The translations under genes and the position numbers were made by a program. DNA of 7,123 nucleotides from Acidobacteriota bacterium (GTDB lineage Bacteria; Acidobacteriota; Vicinamibacteria; Vicinamibacterales; CAVVIG01). Shown here piece after piece: positions 1 to 6,024 of the stretch. The notes under the pieces are model-generated. The model searched no databases. It was not told the origin of the DNA and worked only from the letters and a program-made list of their open reading frames with translations. Numbering within the stretch: position 1 is the first letter of the stretch; the number at the start of each line of letters is the position of its first letter. Location of the stretch: assembly GCA_003222555.1 (NCBI GenBank), contig QHWL01000323.1:1-7123 (forward strand), in the 5' to 3' direction.

Positions 1-23
1 CGAGAAATCCTTGGGCATTTCTT

Positions 24-54
24 CTCTGCTGCCTCCGCGGTCTCGGCGTTGAAC
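24..54 (+). repeat. Degenerate 9-mer repeat array (CTCTGCGNN type), copy 1
   Basis: Three consecutive 9-base units read CTCTGCTGC (24-32), CTCCGCGGT (33-41) and CTCGGCGTT (42-50), followed by GAAC. They match, with substitutions, the three units CTCTGCGTG, CTCTGCGGC and CTCTGCGTT at 1704-1730, which are followed by GTTC. Units keep the same order and the last ends in GCGTT in both places, so this looks like a second, more decayed copy of one dispersed element. Only one arm is visible here; a partner arm, if any, would lie left of the window. It sits about 40 bases upstream of the transporter remnant. Confidence 0.55.
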
Positions 55-91
55 GTGATTTCACAATCTCTAACGACCTGCGCCACGCGTT

Positions 92-235
92 GTGACTGAC
101 GCTGGCATTCGCGCGTTACCGTCGCCTCGGGTGACCGGACGCTTCTATTACGGCTGGATCGTGCTCGGTGTGGCCGCCCTGGCCATGGTCGGCGTGTTGC
201 CCGCGCGCAGGCAGGGACTCGGCCTCATCACGGAG
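92..235 (+). pseudogene. 5' remnant of a major facilitator superfamily (MFS) transporter
   Basis: A GTG at 92 opens a frame whose first 48 codons resemble the N terminus of an MFS permease. A short basic/polar leader is followed by GRFYYGWIVLG (residues 16-26), the hydrophobic first membrane helix (about 20-37) and the loop QGLGLITE (41-48). The FYYGW start followed by a helix and a GLGLITE-like loop is familiar from 12-helix MFS proteins of about 400 residues. After E48 the resemblance stops. The frame stays open to 553, but the rest is arginine-rich and antisense to the next gene, so it is not transporter. Nothing like helices 2-12 occurs in the window. No Shine-Dalgarno sequence is visible before the GTG, so the exact start is uncertain. 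I read it as a truncated, non-functional remnant, by recognition of the motif style and not by a database match. Confidence 0.6.
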
Positions 236-252
236 ACTAAAGTCCTGCGCTA
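236..252 (+). repeat. Possible half REP-like palindrome at a gene-remnant junction
   Basis: The bases ACTAAAGTCCTGCGCTAC begin exactly where the MFS resemblance ends. They resemble one side of the palindromic elements elsewhere in the window: a short AAA loop, then an arm with GTCC, then CTAC. The opposite arm is mostly absent; only GACT (235-238) pairs with AGTC (241-244). The next bases, GGTCCCCCCGCTAC, end in a second CTAC. The likeness is suggestive and short. Confidence 0.3.
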
Positions 253-264
253 CGGTCCCCCCGC

Positions 265-333
265 TACGGCCTGGAGCGCAAGATCGGTGACGAGTATCGG
301 CGGTACCGCGCGCGGGTGCGCCGGTGGGTTTGA
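265..333 (+). pseudogene. 3' remnant resembling an isoprenylcysteine carboxyl methyltransferase-like (ICMT/PEMT) protein
   Basis: In the frame starting at 265, 22 codons read YGLERKIGDEYRRYRARV followed by RRWV and a TGA at 331-333. The pattern LExxxGDEYxxYxxxVxRW is the usual C-terminal tail of small membrane methyltransferases of the ICMT/phospholipid methyltransferase type, where it follows the last membrane helix and forms part of the S-adenosylmethionine-binding end. The frame is closed by a TAA at 238-240. The codons between that stop and 265 do not look like the family, and no N-terminal part is present. It is out of frame with the transporter remnant before it. It is therefore a tail fragment, not a gene. 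The assignment rests on a short motif and could be wrong. Confidence 0.5.
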
Positions 334-347
334 GCGCCGCTCAACCC
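326..347. terminator. Hairpin spanning two convergent stop codons
   Basis: GGGTTTGAGC (326-335) can pair with GCTCAACCC (339-347) around a GCC loop, giving nine pairs with one bulged T. The TGA of the methyltransferase-like remnant (331-333) lies in one arm and the stop of the minus-strand propeller gene (341-343) in the other. No T-run follows on either strand, so it is not a classical intrinsic terminator. A role in ending or protecting the propeller transcript is possible. Confidence 0.35.
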
Positions 348-1618
348 TTCGCTCCAGGCGTCCGTGTGCCGATGGAGTACAGGAACTTCGTCGTGCGGAT
401 GAAAATCTGGCCTTCCGAGATCGCCGGCGAGCTGAGCGTATAGTCGTCGAAATCGTTCTCGGCGAGGACCTGGAATGTCGGGCCGGCCTGAACGACGCTG
501 GTGAGCCCGTCTTCATTCGTGACGTAGATCTTCCCATCGGCCAGCACCATTGATCCGCTGTAGGTGGCGGACCGGAGCCGCTTCCGGCCGTACACTTCGC
601 GGCCCGTCTTCGCGTCGAGACACCACATGATGCCGCGATCGTTCACGACATACACATAAGTTCCATCGGTGACGGGCGTCGGCACGTCCGGTCCGTTGTT
701 GAACGACCAGAGCACGTGCGACCTGGTGACGTCGCCTCGCCCGCCGGCCTTCAGCGCCAGCATCGGCCGCTCGAGCGACGGCGCGTAGATCATTTCTCCG
801 AACACGACCGGCGAAGCGACAATGCGATTGTTCCTGTCGTTGGAGGGATTGAGTCCGTTGGCCCGCCACAGCTCCTTTCCGGTGTCTGGATCGTGACCGG
901 TCACGACATCGGCGCCGGTGACGACGATCTCTGTGCTGGTACCGTAGCGCAGCAGCGCGGGGGTGGTGTACGCGTCGAGCGATTCGGATCGGGCCTGCGT
1001 GGGCCGCTCCACGCGCCAGATGGTCCTGCCGTTCGCCTTGCTGATGCGGAGCACGTACGACGGGTCGCTCGTCCTCCATCCGTGCAGCACTGCAACGTAC
1101 AGAGAATCCTCGTACAGCAACGGTGACGCGCCGTACTCGTACTGCATACCGAAGCGGCCGTAGTCCTTTGGGATGTCGCGCGTCCAGATCTCGTTGCCGT
1201 CGAAATCGAACGCCTTCAGGATACCGGTGCCGGTCATCACCCACCCGTTCCGGCCGTCGGTGACCGGCGAGGGGGACGACATGTTCTGCTTACGCCTCTG
1301 CATGTTTCCGCTGGCGAGGCGTCGTTTCCAGACGGCAACGCCGCGCGTACGGTCGACGGACCACAGGTACAAATCGCCGCGCTCGGCGATGTTCAGGAAA
1401 ATGCGATCGCCCCAGACGATCGGGGTCGATGCCGAAAACTCCGGCAGCGCCAGCTTCCAGGCGATGTTGTCGGTCGCCGACCAGCGGATCGGCAGATTGT
1501 GCTCGCCGCTCAGGCCATTAAGCGACGGCCCACGCCACTGAGGCCAGTTCTCTGCCCCGGGAACGGCAGCGGCGGCGCCGCTCAGCAGGACGATGACCAG
1601 CGCCAGTCGCTTCGGCAT
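341..1618 (-). CDS. Secreted PQQ-like beta-propeller repeat protein
   Basis: A 425-residue protein. The start is the ATG at 1618, because GGAGGG lies 7 bases upstream and a signal peptide follows at once; an upstream TTG at 1654 is less likely. Residues 1-18 (MPKR then a hydrophobic stretch ending in AAAA) form a Sec signal, with cleavage probably between residues 18 and 22. The mature start carries WPQWRGP (25-31), typical of PQQ_2 domain proteins. Propeller blades show as repeated D-x-x-TG-x-x-x-W-like motifs near 89-97, 138-145, 193-201, 243-251 and 335-343, each followed by a strand and SP or TP turns (ASP 164-166, TTP 218-220, SSP 397-399). Such propellers are generally periplasmic binding or scaffold proteins. 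The quinone-dehydrogenase catalytic partners are absent, so enzyme activity is not indicated. It follows the ABC permease by 124 nt on the same strand, so co-transcription is possible but interrupted by a repeat hairpin. The family is clear; the ligand is unknown. Confidence 0.85.
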   Translation of the reverse strand: MPKRLALVIVLLSGAAAAVPGAENWPQWRGPSLNGLSGEHNLPIRWSATDNIAWKLALPEFSASTPIVWGDRIFLNIAERGDLYLWSVDRTRGVAVWKRRLASGNMQRRKQNMSSPSPVTDGRNGWVMTGTGILKAFDFDGNEIWTRDIPKDYGRFGMQYEYGASPLLYEDSLYVAVLHGWRTSDPSYVLRISKANGRTIWRVERPTQARSESLDAYTTPALLRYGTSTEIVVTGADVVTGHDPDTGKELWRANGLNPSNDRNNRIVASPVVFGEMIYAPSLERPMLALKAGGRGDVTRSHVLWSFNNGPDVPTPVTDGTYVYVVNDRGIMWCLDAKTGREVYGRKRLRSATYSGSMVLADGKIYVTNEDGLTSVVQAGPTFQVLAENDFDDYTLSSPAISEGQIFIRTTKFLYSIGTRTPGAKG

Positions 1619-1623
1619 CAGCT

Positions 1624-1631
1624 CTCCCTCC
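1624..1631 (-). promoter_or_regulatory. Shine-Dalgarno sequence of the propeller gene
   Basis: On the minus strand GGAGGGAG precedes the ATG at 1618, with 7 bases between GGAGGG and the ATG. It decides the start in favour of this ATG over the in-frame TTG at 1654, which would add 12 residues ahead of the signal peptide. Confidence 0.7.
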
Positions 1632-1653
1632 AAGTCAATCCCGGCCAAACACA

Positions 1654-1736
1654 ACGATCAACGCAGAGCGCGCTGAGCTCGCAGAGAACAAATAGGGAAA
1701 ATCCTCTGCGTGCTCTGCGGCCTCTGCGTTGTTCGT
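1654..1736. repeat. Long imperfect inverted repeat of CTCTGCGNN 9-mers, copy 2
   Basis: The left arm (1659-1687) begins CAACGCAGAG and the right arm (1703-1731) ends CTCTGCGTTG. The arms pair over about 29 bases with a few mismatches, around a 15-base loop at 1688-1702. The stem can extend to 1654-1736 past one T/T mismatch. Each arm is built from three 9-base units; on the right arm they are CTCTGCGTG, CTCTGCGGC and CTCTGCGTT. It fills most of the gap between the permease stop and the propeller start. In RNA it would form a strong hairpin without a clean U-run, so it could stabilise or attenuate the message. The same units, decayed, occur at 24-50. I recall similar CTCTGCGGT-type repeats as common dispersed elements in environmental genomes, but cannot verify that here. 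Confidence 0.75.
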
Positions 1737-1742
1737 CACCCA

Positions 1743-4700
1743 CTAGTCCGCCCGCAATGCACCGACGAGCGGCGCCGCGAGCGCGGCTCGCGTCGCGACG
1801 ATCGACGATACCAACGCGGCCGCCACCACGGCCACCAGCAGCAATCCGCTTCCCCCGATCGGCAGCCTCCCGCCGCGCTCCACCGCCGCGGGCGCGATCG
1901 CAACGAGCGCACACACCGTGCCGATGACGAGCCCCCAGCCGACGAGCAGTGCGTTTTCGGCGAGGACGATCGCAAAGACGTGCGCGCGCCGGTAGCCGAC
2001 CGCCCCGAGCAGCGCCAGCTCGCGGCGCCGCTCCAGCACGTTCCGCAGGACGACCGCGGCCAGCCCGATGGTACCGACGAGCAAGCCGAGCCCGCCGAGT
2101 GTCTGGAACGTCGAGAGGTATGTGTTCTCCACCCGGTGAAACTGGGCGAGGCGCCCGGTTGTAGACACGGCGTCAGCGCCGAGATCGTCCGCGCCCTGCT
2201 CGATCGCGGCCGCCACCTGTTCGGCGCGCGCCGCCGGCGCGTCCACCAGCAAGAACCGGAACCCCTCCTCCTCGGGAAACAGCTTCCTGAAATTCGCGTC
2301 CGACATCAGCAGCTCGCTCTGAAAGATGCTATCGGCCAGCGCGGCGACGAGCCTCAGCCGCACTTCCGACGTGCCGCGGTGGATGACGATGTCGTCGCCG
2401 AGCTTTTTGTGAAGCACGTAGGTCATCGAGTTCGAATCGGCAATCACGGGAACGACGGAGCTCGCCGCCTCGGCTGGCATCTCGCGGTCCAGCAGCAGCC
2501 AGGGGTTGGTGCGCTCGGCGGCGGTCGCGGTGAGCGAGCCCTCGAATCGGAAGCGACCCGCGTCGGCGAACCGCCGGCTCACGCCGAGCACGCGCGGATT
2601 CCGCGGCTCGTACAGATTCAAACAGCTCGCATCGTCGCCCGGCAGCAGACGGAACGGGTCGATCGTCACGTCGTCGAACGCCGTGAGCCCGAGCGCCTCG
2701 CGGCCTTCGCGGCCGTTCGCATCGTGCACGATGGGCAGCATCAGCTCGACGAGCAGCGGATACCCGCCGACGCCGGACTGCCGGTCTGTCACCGGCGGAT
2801 CGTCACGGCGGAACGCGCCCACCGAGATGAGAATGAACGTCGCAGACGCGATGACGCCGATCGCGAGCACGCTGCGGCCGGGCCGATCGGCCGCGTTGCG
2901 AAGGCCGAGGCGCGAGACCGCGGGAAAGCCGCGGCCTCCGAGCCACGATCGCGGCCGCCGCCGCAGCCACAGAGCCAGCAGGCAGAGACAGGCAACGAGC
3001 ATGGACGTACCGGCCCCGAAGAAGGCGCCCGTCCGATCCAGCGCGCCCAGCGCGGTCGCCGTCGCGAGGCCAGCGCCGAGGACGCCGAATCCGATGCCGC
3101 TGATGAGCGAAACACCCGCGCGCCGGCTGTGCCTGGTCGGATCGACTGGCTCATCGCCGGCCAGTCTCCCGGCAAGCAGCCTGCGCTCAGACAGGCGCGC
3201 CAGACCGCGGAGCGTCCACCAGATGCAGACCATGGCCGCCGCAATGACGGCCGCGGCGCCTGCCAAGAGCGAAGTCGGCGTCACGTGTACGACGGCGCCG
3301 CTCCACCAGGTGCGCAGACCGGCCATCATCAGAGCCGCGTACGCCACCGCTCCGGCGATGCCCATCGCGCTGCCAATCGCGGCCAACACCAATCCCTCGG
3401 TGAGGAACAGCCGCCGAACGGCTCGCGCGGAATATCCGACCGCGCGAAGCAGGCCGACCTCGCGCGCCCGCTGCTCCACGCCGAGCCTGAAGAACAGTGC
3501 CGCAAGCAGCAGCGCCGACAGCACGAGGAAAAAGCTGAAATACGTGAAGTACTCGCCGAAGTCGGTCGCGCCGCGCGACGCGCGAAGCCCTTCGGCGCGG
3601 ACGTTCACCACAGAGAAGCCCGTTGCCAGCGGATCCAGCGCGGCGCGCAGGCCGATCGTGAACCGATTGCCCGCATCGATCAACGATTCGCCGGGCGCCG
3701 GCGCGATTCGCATCGAGGTCCGGTCGCCGTAGCGCGATCGCCACAGCGCCTGTCCGGTCGCAAACGGAATGAACGCTTTCGGCGTCGTGCGGTACTTTTT
3801 CCAGTAGTCCTCGTCGACGCGCCGCACGCGGTGGAGATCGATCGGAAACGGCGGGTCCCAGTCGCCGAGCGTTTCCGAATCGGTGATGCCCGGGTACACG
3901 GGCGCCAGATCGCGATCGGAGGCCGCCCCCTCGATCGGGACAACTGCTGCGATCCGAAAGTCCGCCGTGCGCCGCAGCAGGCGTCCGGGCTCTTCCCAGA
4001 CGTAGTACTCCAGCGTCAACGGATCCCCGACCCTCACGCCCAGATCACGCGCCGACCAATCGTTGATGACAATGGGCGGCGGCTCTGTCGACGAGCCGGC
4101 GACGGCGGCCGCACCGGCGATCGGGCCGAGATCGGTGGCGGCCACGAGCGAGTACGGGATCTCGCGGCTTCCGCTGCGCAGGCTATTGGCCAGGTAGGTG
4201 AACACGGGCTGCGCGTTGGTCCCCGACTGCGCGGCCGCCCGATCGGCCGCGTTCGCGCGACCCTCGTCGAGCACTCCAGCAGCGCTTTCGAGCGCCAGGA
4301 CGCCTCGAGACTCGATCGGCCGCACGGTTAACCCGAGGTCGTCGAGGGCGGCCCTTCGTCGGATCAACGCGTTGAGTGTCCCCGGCGCGTCCAAAGGACC
4401 CGCCCTACTCACGGATGCCGGGGCGATCGGACCTGCTCCACGTTCACCGGTGGCACGCGGGCCGGACCCTGTGGGTCCGCCGGCGAGATCCTTGCGGTCC
4501 GACACGAGCAGCGTGTTCACGCGGCCGTGCAGATCGAGATCGTCCTGCAGTCGCTTCAGGGCCACGAACACGGCGCGGACCTCTCCCTGCTGCGGCCTGA
4601 GCGAAAACTCACCGAGCTGCGCCGATCCGGCGATTCCGCCGACCGTGAGGCGCAGAGTGTGCCCGCGGTCGTCTTTACGACCGTGCAGTGATTCAAGAGG

Positions 4701-5192
4701 AATGTCGGTCGGCCGTTCGATGCGCACCAAAATGGTGCCGCCGGCCGTCGCGCCAATGTCGGACGCCAGCGCTCGGCTGACGAGCGCAGTCCGGTCGTCG
4801 AAGTTGCGCGGAGGGCTCAGGCCATGGAAGCGCCAGAACCGTTCGTCAACGCCGTAGACCGCCACCCGCGACGCGCGGTGGCCGCTCGCCTGCTCGGTGA
4901 CCAGTCCCTGGACAACGATCAGCGGACAGATCGCGTCAAACGCTGGCCCAAATTCATCGTCTTTTTGAAGGTCTTCGGCGAGGACCTCGCGGAAAAATCC
5001 GGTCGAGACGACCCCTCGGTCCGTCCGGCCGAGTTGCATCAACAGCAGATCGCGCAGGCTGCCGCGCACCGAGTCGCCGACGAGGAGCGCCCCGGCGAGC
5101 ACCGCCACGGCCGTGGCAACGCCCAGCACCACCGCCGCGTGCGTGCGCCAGTAGAACGCAAGGCCTCGAAGCACCAGCCGGCTTGGCTGCAT
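1743..5192 (-). CDS. Large FtsX/MacB-type ABC transporter permease
   Basis: An inner-membrane permease of 1,149 residues, longer than the roughly 800 of the ten-helix relative YbbP. Predicted membrane helices lie near 19-38, 549-568, 599-622, 640-660, 697-716, 727-743, 774-793, 1030-1050, 1079-1102 and 1114-1135. Two large soluble, probably periplasmic regions (about 40-545 and 795-1028) separate them, giving two FtsX modules. Each module shows the coupling-helix pattern that contacts the ATPase: EQRAREVGLLRAVGY (573-587) and ERRRELALLGAVGY (1054-1067). The ATG at 5192 is chosen because GAGGGAG lies just upstream and the ATPase gene ends 22 nt before; the open frame to 5543 only overlaps the ATPase. 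Residues 237-270 are rich in Ala, Gly, Pro and Ser and coincide with a paired-hairpin repeat. It should pair with the adjacent ATPase. Lipoprotein, lipid or peptide substrates are all possible; the family does not decide. Confidence 0.9.
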   Translation of the reverse strand: MQPSRLVLRGLAFYWRTHAAVVLGVATAVAVLAGALLVGDSVRGSLRDLLLMQLGRTDRGVVSTGFFREVLAEDLQKDDEFGPAFDAICPLIVVQGLVTEQASGHRASRVAVYGVDERFWRFHGLSPPRNFDDRTALVSRALASDIGATAGGTILVRIERPTDIPLESLHGRKDDRGHTLRLTVGGIAGSAQLGEFSLRPQQGEVRAVFVALKRLQDDLDLHGRVNTLLVSDRKDLAGGPTGSGPRATGERGAGPIAPASVSRAGPLDAPGTLNALIRRRAALDDLGLTVRPIESRGVLALESAAGVLDEGRANAADRAAAQSGTNAQPVFTYLANSLRSGSREIPYSLVAATDLGPIAGAAAVAGSSTEPPPIVINDWSARDLGVRVGDPLTLEYYVWEEPGRLLRRTADFRIAAVVPIEGAASDRDLAPVYPGITDSETLGDWDPPFPIDLHRVRRVDEDYWKKYRTTPKAFIPFATGQALWRSRYGDRTSMRIAPAPGESLIDAGNRFTIGLRAALDPLATGFSVVNVRAEGLRASRGATDFGEYFTYFSFFLVLSALLLAALFFRLGVEQRAREVGLLRAVGYSARAVRRLFLTEGLVLAAIGSAMGIAGAVAYAALMMAGLRTWWSGAVVHVTPTSLLAGAAAVIAAAMVCIWWTLRGLARLSERRLLAGRLAGDEPVDPTRHSRRAGVSLISGIGFGVLGAGLATATALGALDRTGAFFGAGTSMLVACLCLLALWLRRRPRSWLGGRGFPAVSRLGLRNAADRPGRSVLAIGVIASATFILISVGAFRRDDPPVTDRQSGVGGYPLLVELMLPIVHDANGREGREALGLTAFDDVTIDPFRLLPGDDASCLNLYEPRNPRVLGVSRRFADAGRFRFEGSLTATAAERTNPWLLLDREMPAEAASSVVPVIADSNSMTYVLHKKLGDDIVIHRGTSEVRLRLVAALADSIFQSELLMSDANFRKLFPEEEGFRFLLVDAPAARAEQVAAAIEQGADDLGADAVSTTGRLAQFHRVENTYLSTFQTLGGLGLLVGTIGLAAVVLRNVLERRRELALLGAVGYRRAHVFAIVLAENALLVGWGLVIGTVCALVAIAPAAVERGGRLPIGGSGLLLVAVVAAALVSSIVATRAALAAPLVGALRAD
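4384..4483. repeat. REP-like paired-hairpin element inside the permease gene
   Basis: First palindrome: GGCGCGTCC (4384-4392), AAA loop, GGACCCGCC (4396-4404), with one mismatched pair, followed by CTAC (4405-4408). Second palindrome: CGGACCC (4463-4469), TGT loop, GGGTCCG (4473-4479). The spacer is about 55 bases. The layout matches the intergenic element at 5912-5999: palindrome, AAA loop, CTAC, spacer, then a second palindrome introduced by a GC-rich GGGC motif. On the minus strand it is open and encodes permease residues 237-270, a stretch unlike its surroundings. This suggests insertion into the coding sequence without breaking the frame. Confidence 0.65.
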
Positions 5193-5201
5193 CTCTCCCT
5201 C
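5193..5201 (-). promoter_or_regulatory. Shine-Dalgarno sequence of the permease gene
   Basis: GAGGGAGAG on the minus strand lies directly before the ATG at 5192, with 3 to 5 bases from the core to the ATG. It falls in the 22-nt gap after the ATPase stop and supports this start against the long N-terminal extension that would overlap the ATPase gene. Confidence 0.65.
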
Positions 5202-5214
5202 AGTTCCAAAACTA

Positions 5215-5904
5215 TCACGATCGGCGAAGTTGCCGATCGACCAGCTCGAATCGAATCGGCAATTTCGCGGCCAGCGCGGCGCTGTGGGTGACGACCACCA
5301 GAATCGTCTGCTGGCGGCGGTGCAGGTCGAGCAGCAGCGATGCCACGTTCTCGGCTGCGGCGCGATCCAGATTGCCGGTCGGCTCGTCACAAAGCACGAG
5401 CCGCGGCTGCCTGATGAGCGCCCGTGCGATCGCCACCCGCTGCCGCTCGCCGCCCGACAGCTCACCCGGTCGATGATCGACTCGATCGGCGAGGCCCACC
5501 TGCGCGATGAGGTCGCGGGCTCGCTGGGTGGTTTGGTTTCCACCTCGCTCCGCCGAGAGCTCGGCTGCGGGAGCGACCAGCGTCGGGATCAGAACATTTT
5601 CGAGAATCGAACACTGCGGCAGCAGGCAGTGGTCCTGGAAGACGAACCCGATCGCGGTATTGCGGAACGCGGCCAGTTCGTCGGCCCCGAGCTGAAACGG
5701 GTTGCGCCCGTCGAGCGTCACGGTACCGGAGGTCGGGGGCTCGAGCGCGCCCAGGAGATACAGCAGCGAGCTCTTGCCGCTGCCGGATGGTCCCATGATG
5801 GCCGCCGCCTCGCCGGGCGCGAGCGCGAACGACACGTCGCACAGCACGGGCAACGGTCCGCGCGGTGTCGGGTACTCTTTGCTGAGATTCGCGACTCGTA
5901 GCAT
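5215..5904 (-). CDS. ABC transporter ATP-binding protein, MacB/LolD/YbbA type
   Basis: A complete 229-residue nucleotide-binding subunit, the usual size for the LolD/MacB/YbbA group. In order: Walker A GPSGSGKS (38-45), Q-loop Q90 in FVFQDHCLLP, signature LSGGERQRVAIARAL (149-163), Walker B LVLCDEP (169-175) with catalytic E174, D-loop GNLD (177-180) and switch histidine H207 in VTHS. All residues needed for ATP hydrolysis are present. It would dimerise at the cytoplasmic face and drive the permease encoded 22 nt downstream. The ATG at 5904 is well fixed: an in-frame TAA (5910-5908) lies one codon upstream and the N terminus MLRVANLSKEYPTP is typical. Unusually, there is no Shine-Dalgarno sequence; the preceding 7 bases are GTAAAAA and the next 21 form a perfect hairpin of a repeat element. 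The substrate cannot be told from this subunit. Confidence 0.95.
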   Translation of the reverse strand: MLRVANLSKEYPTPRGPLPVLCDVSFALAPGEAAAIMGPSGSGKSSLLYLLGALEPPTSGTVTLDGRNPFQLGADELAAFRNTAIGFVFQDHCLLPQCSILENVLIPTLVAPAAELSAERGGNQTTQRARDLIAQVGLADRVDHRPGELSGGERQRVAIARALIRQPRLVLCDEPTGNLDRAAAENVASLLLDLHRRQQTILVVVTHSAALAAKLPIRFELVDRQLRRS

Positions 5905-5911
5905 TTTTTAC

Positions 5912-5999
5912 GCCGGACCCAAAGGGTCCGGCCTACGTACGAAGGGGTACGTGGACGGATCTTCGAGGCGTATGCAGGGCGGACCTAATCAGGTCCGCC
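5912..5999. repeat. REP-like paired-hairpin element upstream of the ATPase gene
   Basis: Stem 1 is perfect: GCCGGACCC (5912-5920), AAA loop, GGGTCCGGC (5924-5932), followed by CTAC (5933-5936). A small middle palindrome, ACGTAC (5935-5940) and GTACGT (5947-5952), follows. Stem 2 is perfect: GGCGGACCT (5978-5986), AATC loop, AGGTCCGCC (5991-5999), preceded by GCAG. CTAC after stem 1 and GCAG (near GTAG) before stem 2 make the two halves inverted copies, as in a bacterial interspersed REP pair. It lies between the glycosyltransferase and the ATPase; stem 1 ends 7 bases from the ATPase start codon. No T-run follows on the minus strand, so it does not look like an intrinsic terminator. Confidence 0.8.
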
Positions 6000-6024
6000 G
6001 TCAGCGACAGGTCAGCCGTCAGCG
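6000..6024. repeat. GTCAGCS heptamer repeats across the glycosyltransferase stop codon
   Basis: GTCAGCG (6000-6006), a 4-base ACAG, then GTCAGCC (6011-6017) and GTCAGCG (6018-6024) in tandem. CCGTCAGCG therefore recurs 18 bases apart (5998-6006 and 6016-6024). The stop codon of the glycosyltransferase (6021-6019) and its last codon lie inside the final unit. The array directly adjoins the REP-like element, giving a composite repetitive patch from 5912 to 6024. Confidence 0.6.

Noticed and set aside
49..91. Possible promoter before the transporter remnant (TTGAAC at 49-54)
   Set aside because: No convincing -10 element at proper spacing, and TTGAAC is partly the end of the 9-mer repeat.
236..553. 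Continuation of the 92-553 plus-strand frame as one 153-residue protein
   Set aside because: Transporter-like sequence ends at codon 48; the rest is arginine-rich and mostly antisense to the propeller gene.
1619..1654. Alternative TTG start of the propeller gene at 1654
   Set aside because: It would place 12 extra residues before the signal peptide, while the ATG at 1618 has a good ribosome-binding site at the right spacing.
1654..1736. Tandem 9-mers as a CRISPR array
   Set aside because: Units are contiguous 9-mers in an inverted pair, with no unique spacers and no cas genes nearby.
1710..4331. An 873-codon plus-strand open frame antisense to the permease
   Set aside because: It is dominated by Arg, Pro, Ala, Glu and Gln, has no recognisable domain or hydrophobic pattern, and lies wholly opposite a well-supported membrane protein. 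High GC content makes such antisense frames common.
5193..5543. N-terminal extension of the permease frame to 5543
   Set aside because: Those 117 codons overlap the ATPase gene out of frame, are Ser/Arg/Trp-rich, and a Shine-Dalgarno site sits right before the ATG at 5192.
5905..5932. Stem 1 of the intergenic repeat as a rho-independent terminator
   Set aside because: The stem is strong, but on the minus strand it is followed by GTAAAAA rather than a U-run, and on the plus strand by CTACGTAC.
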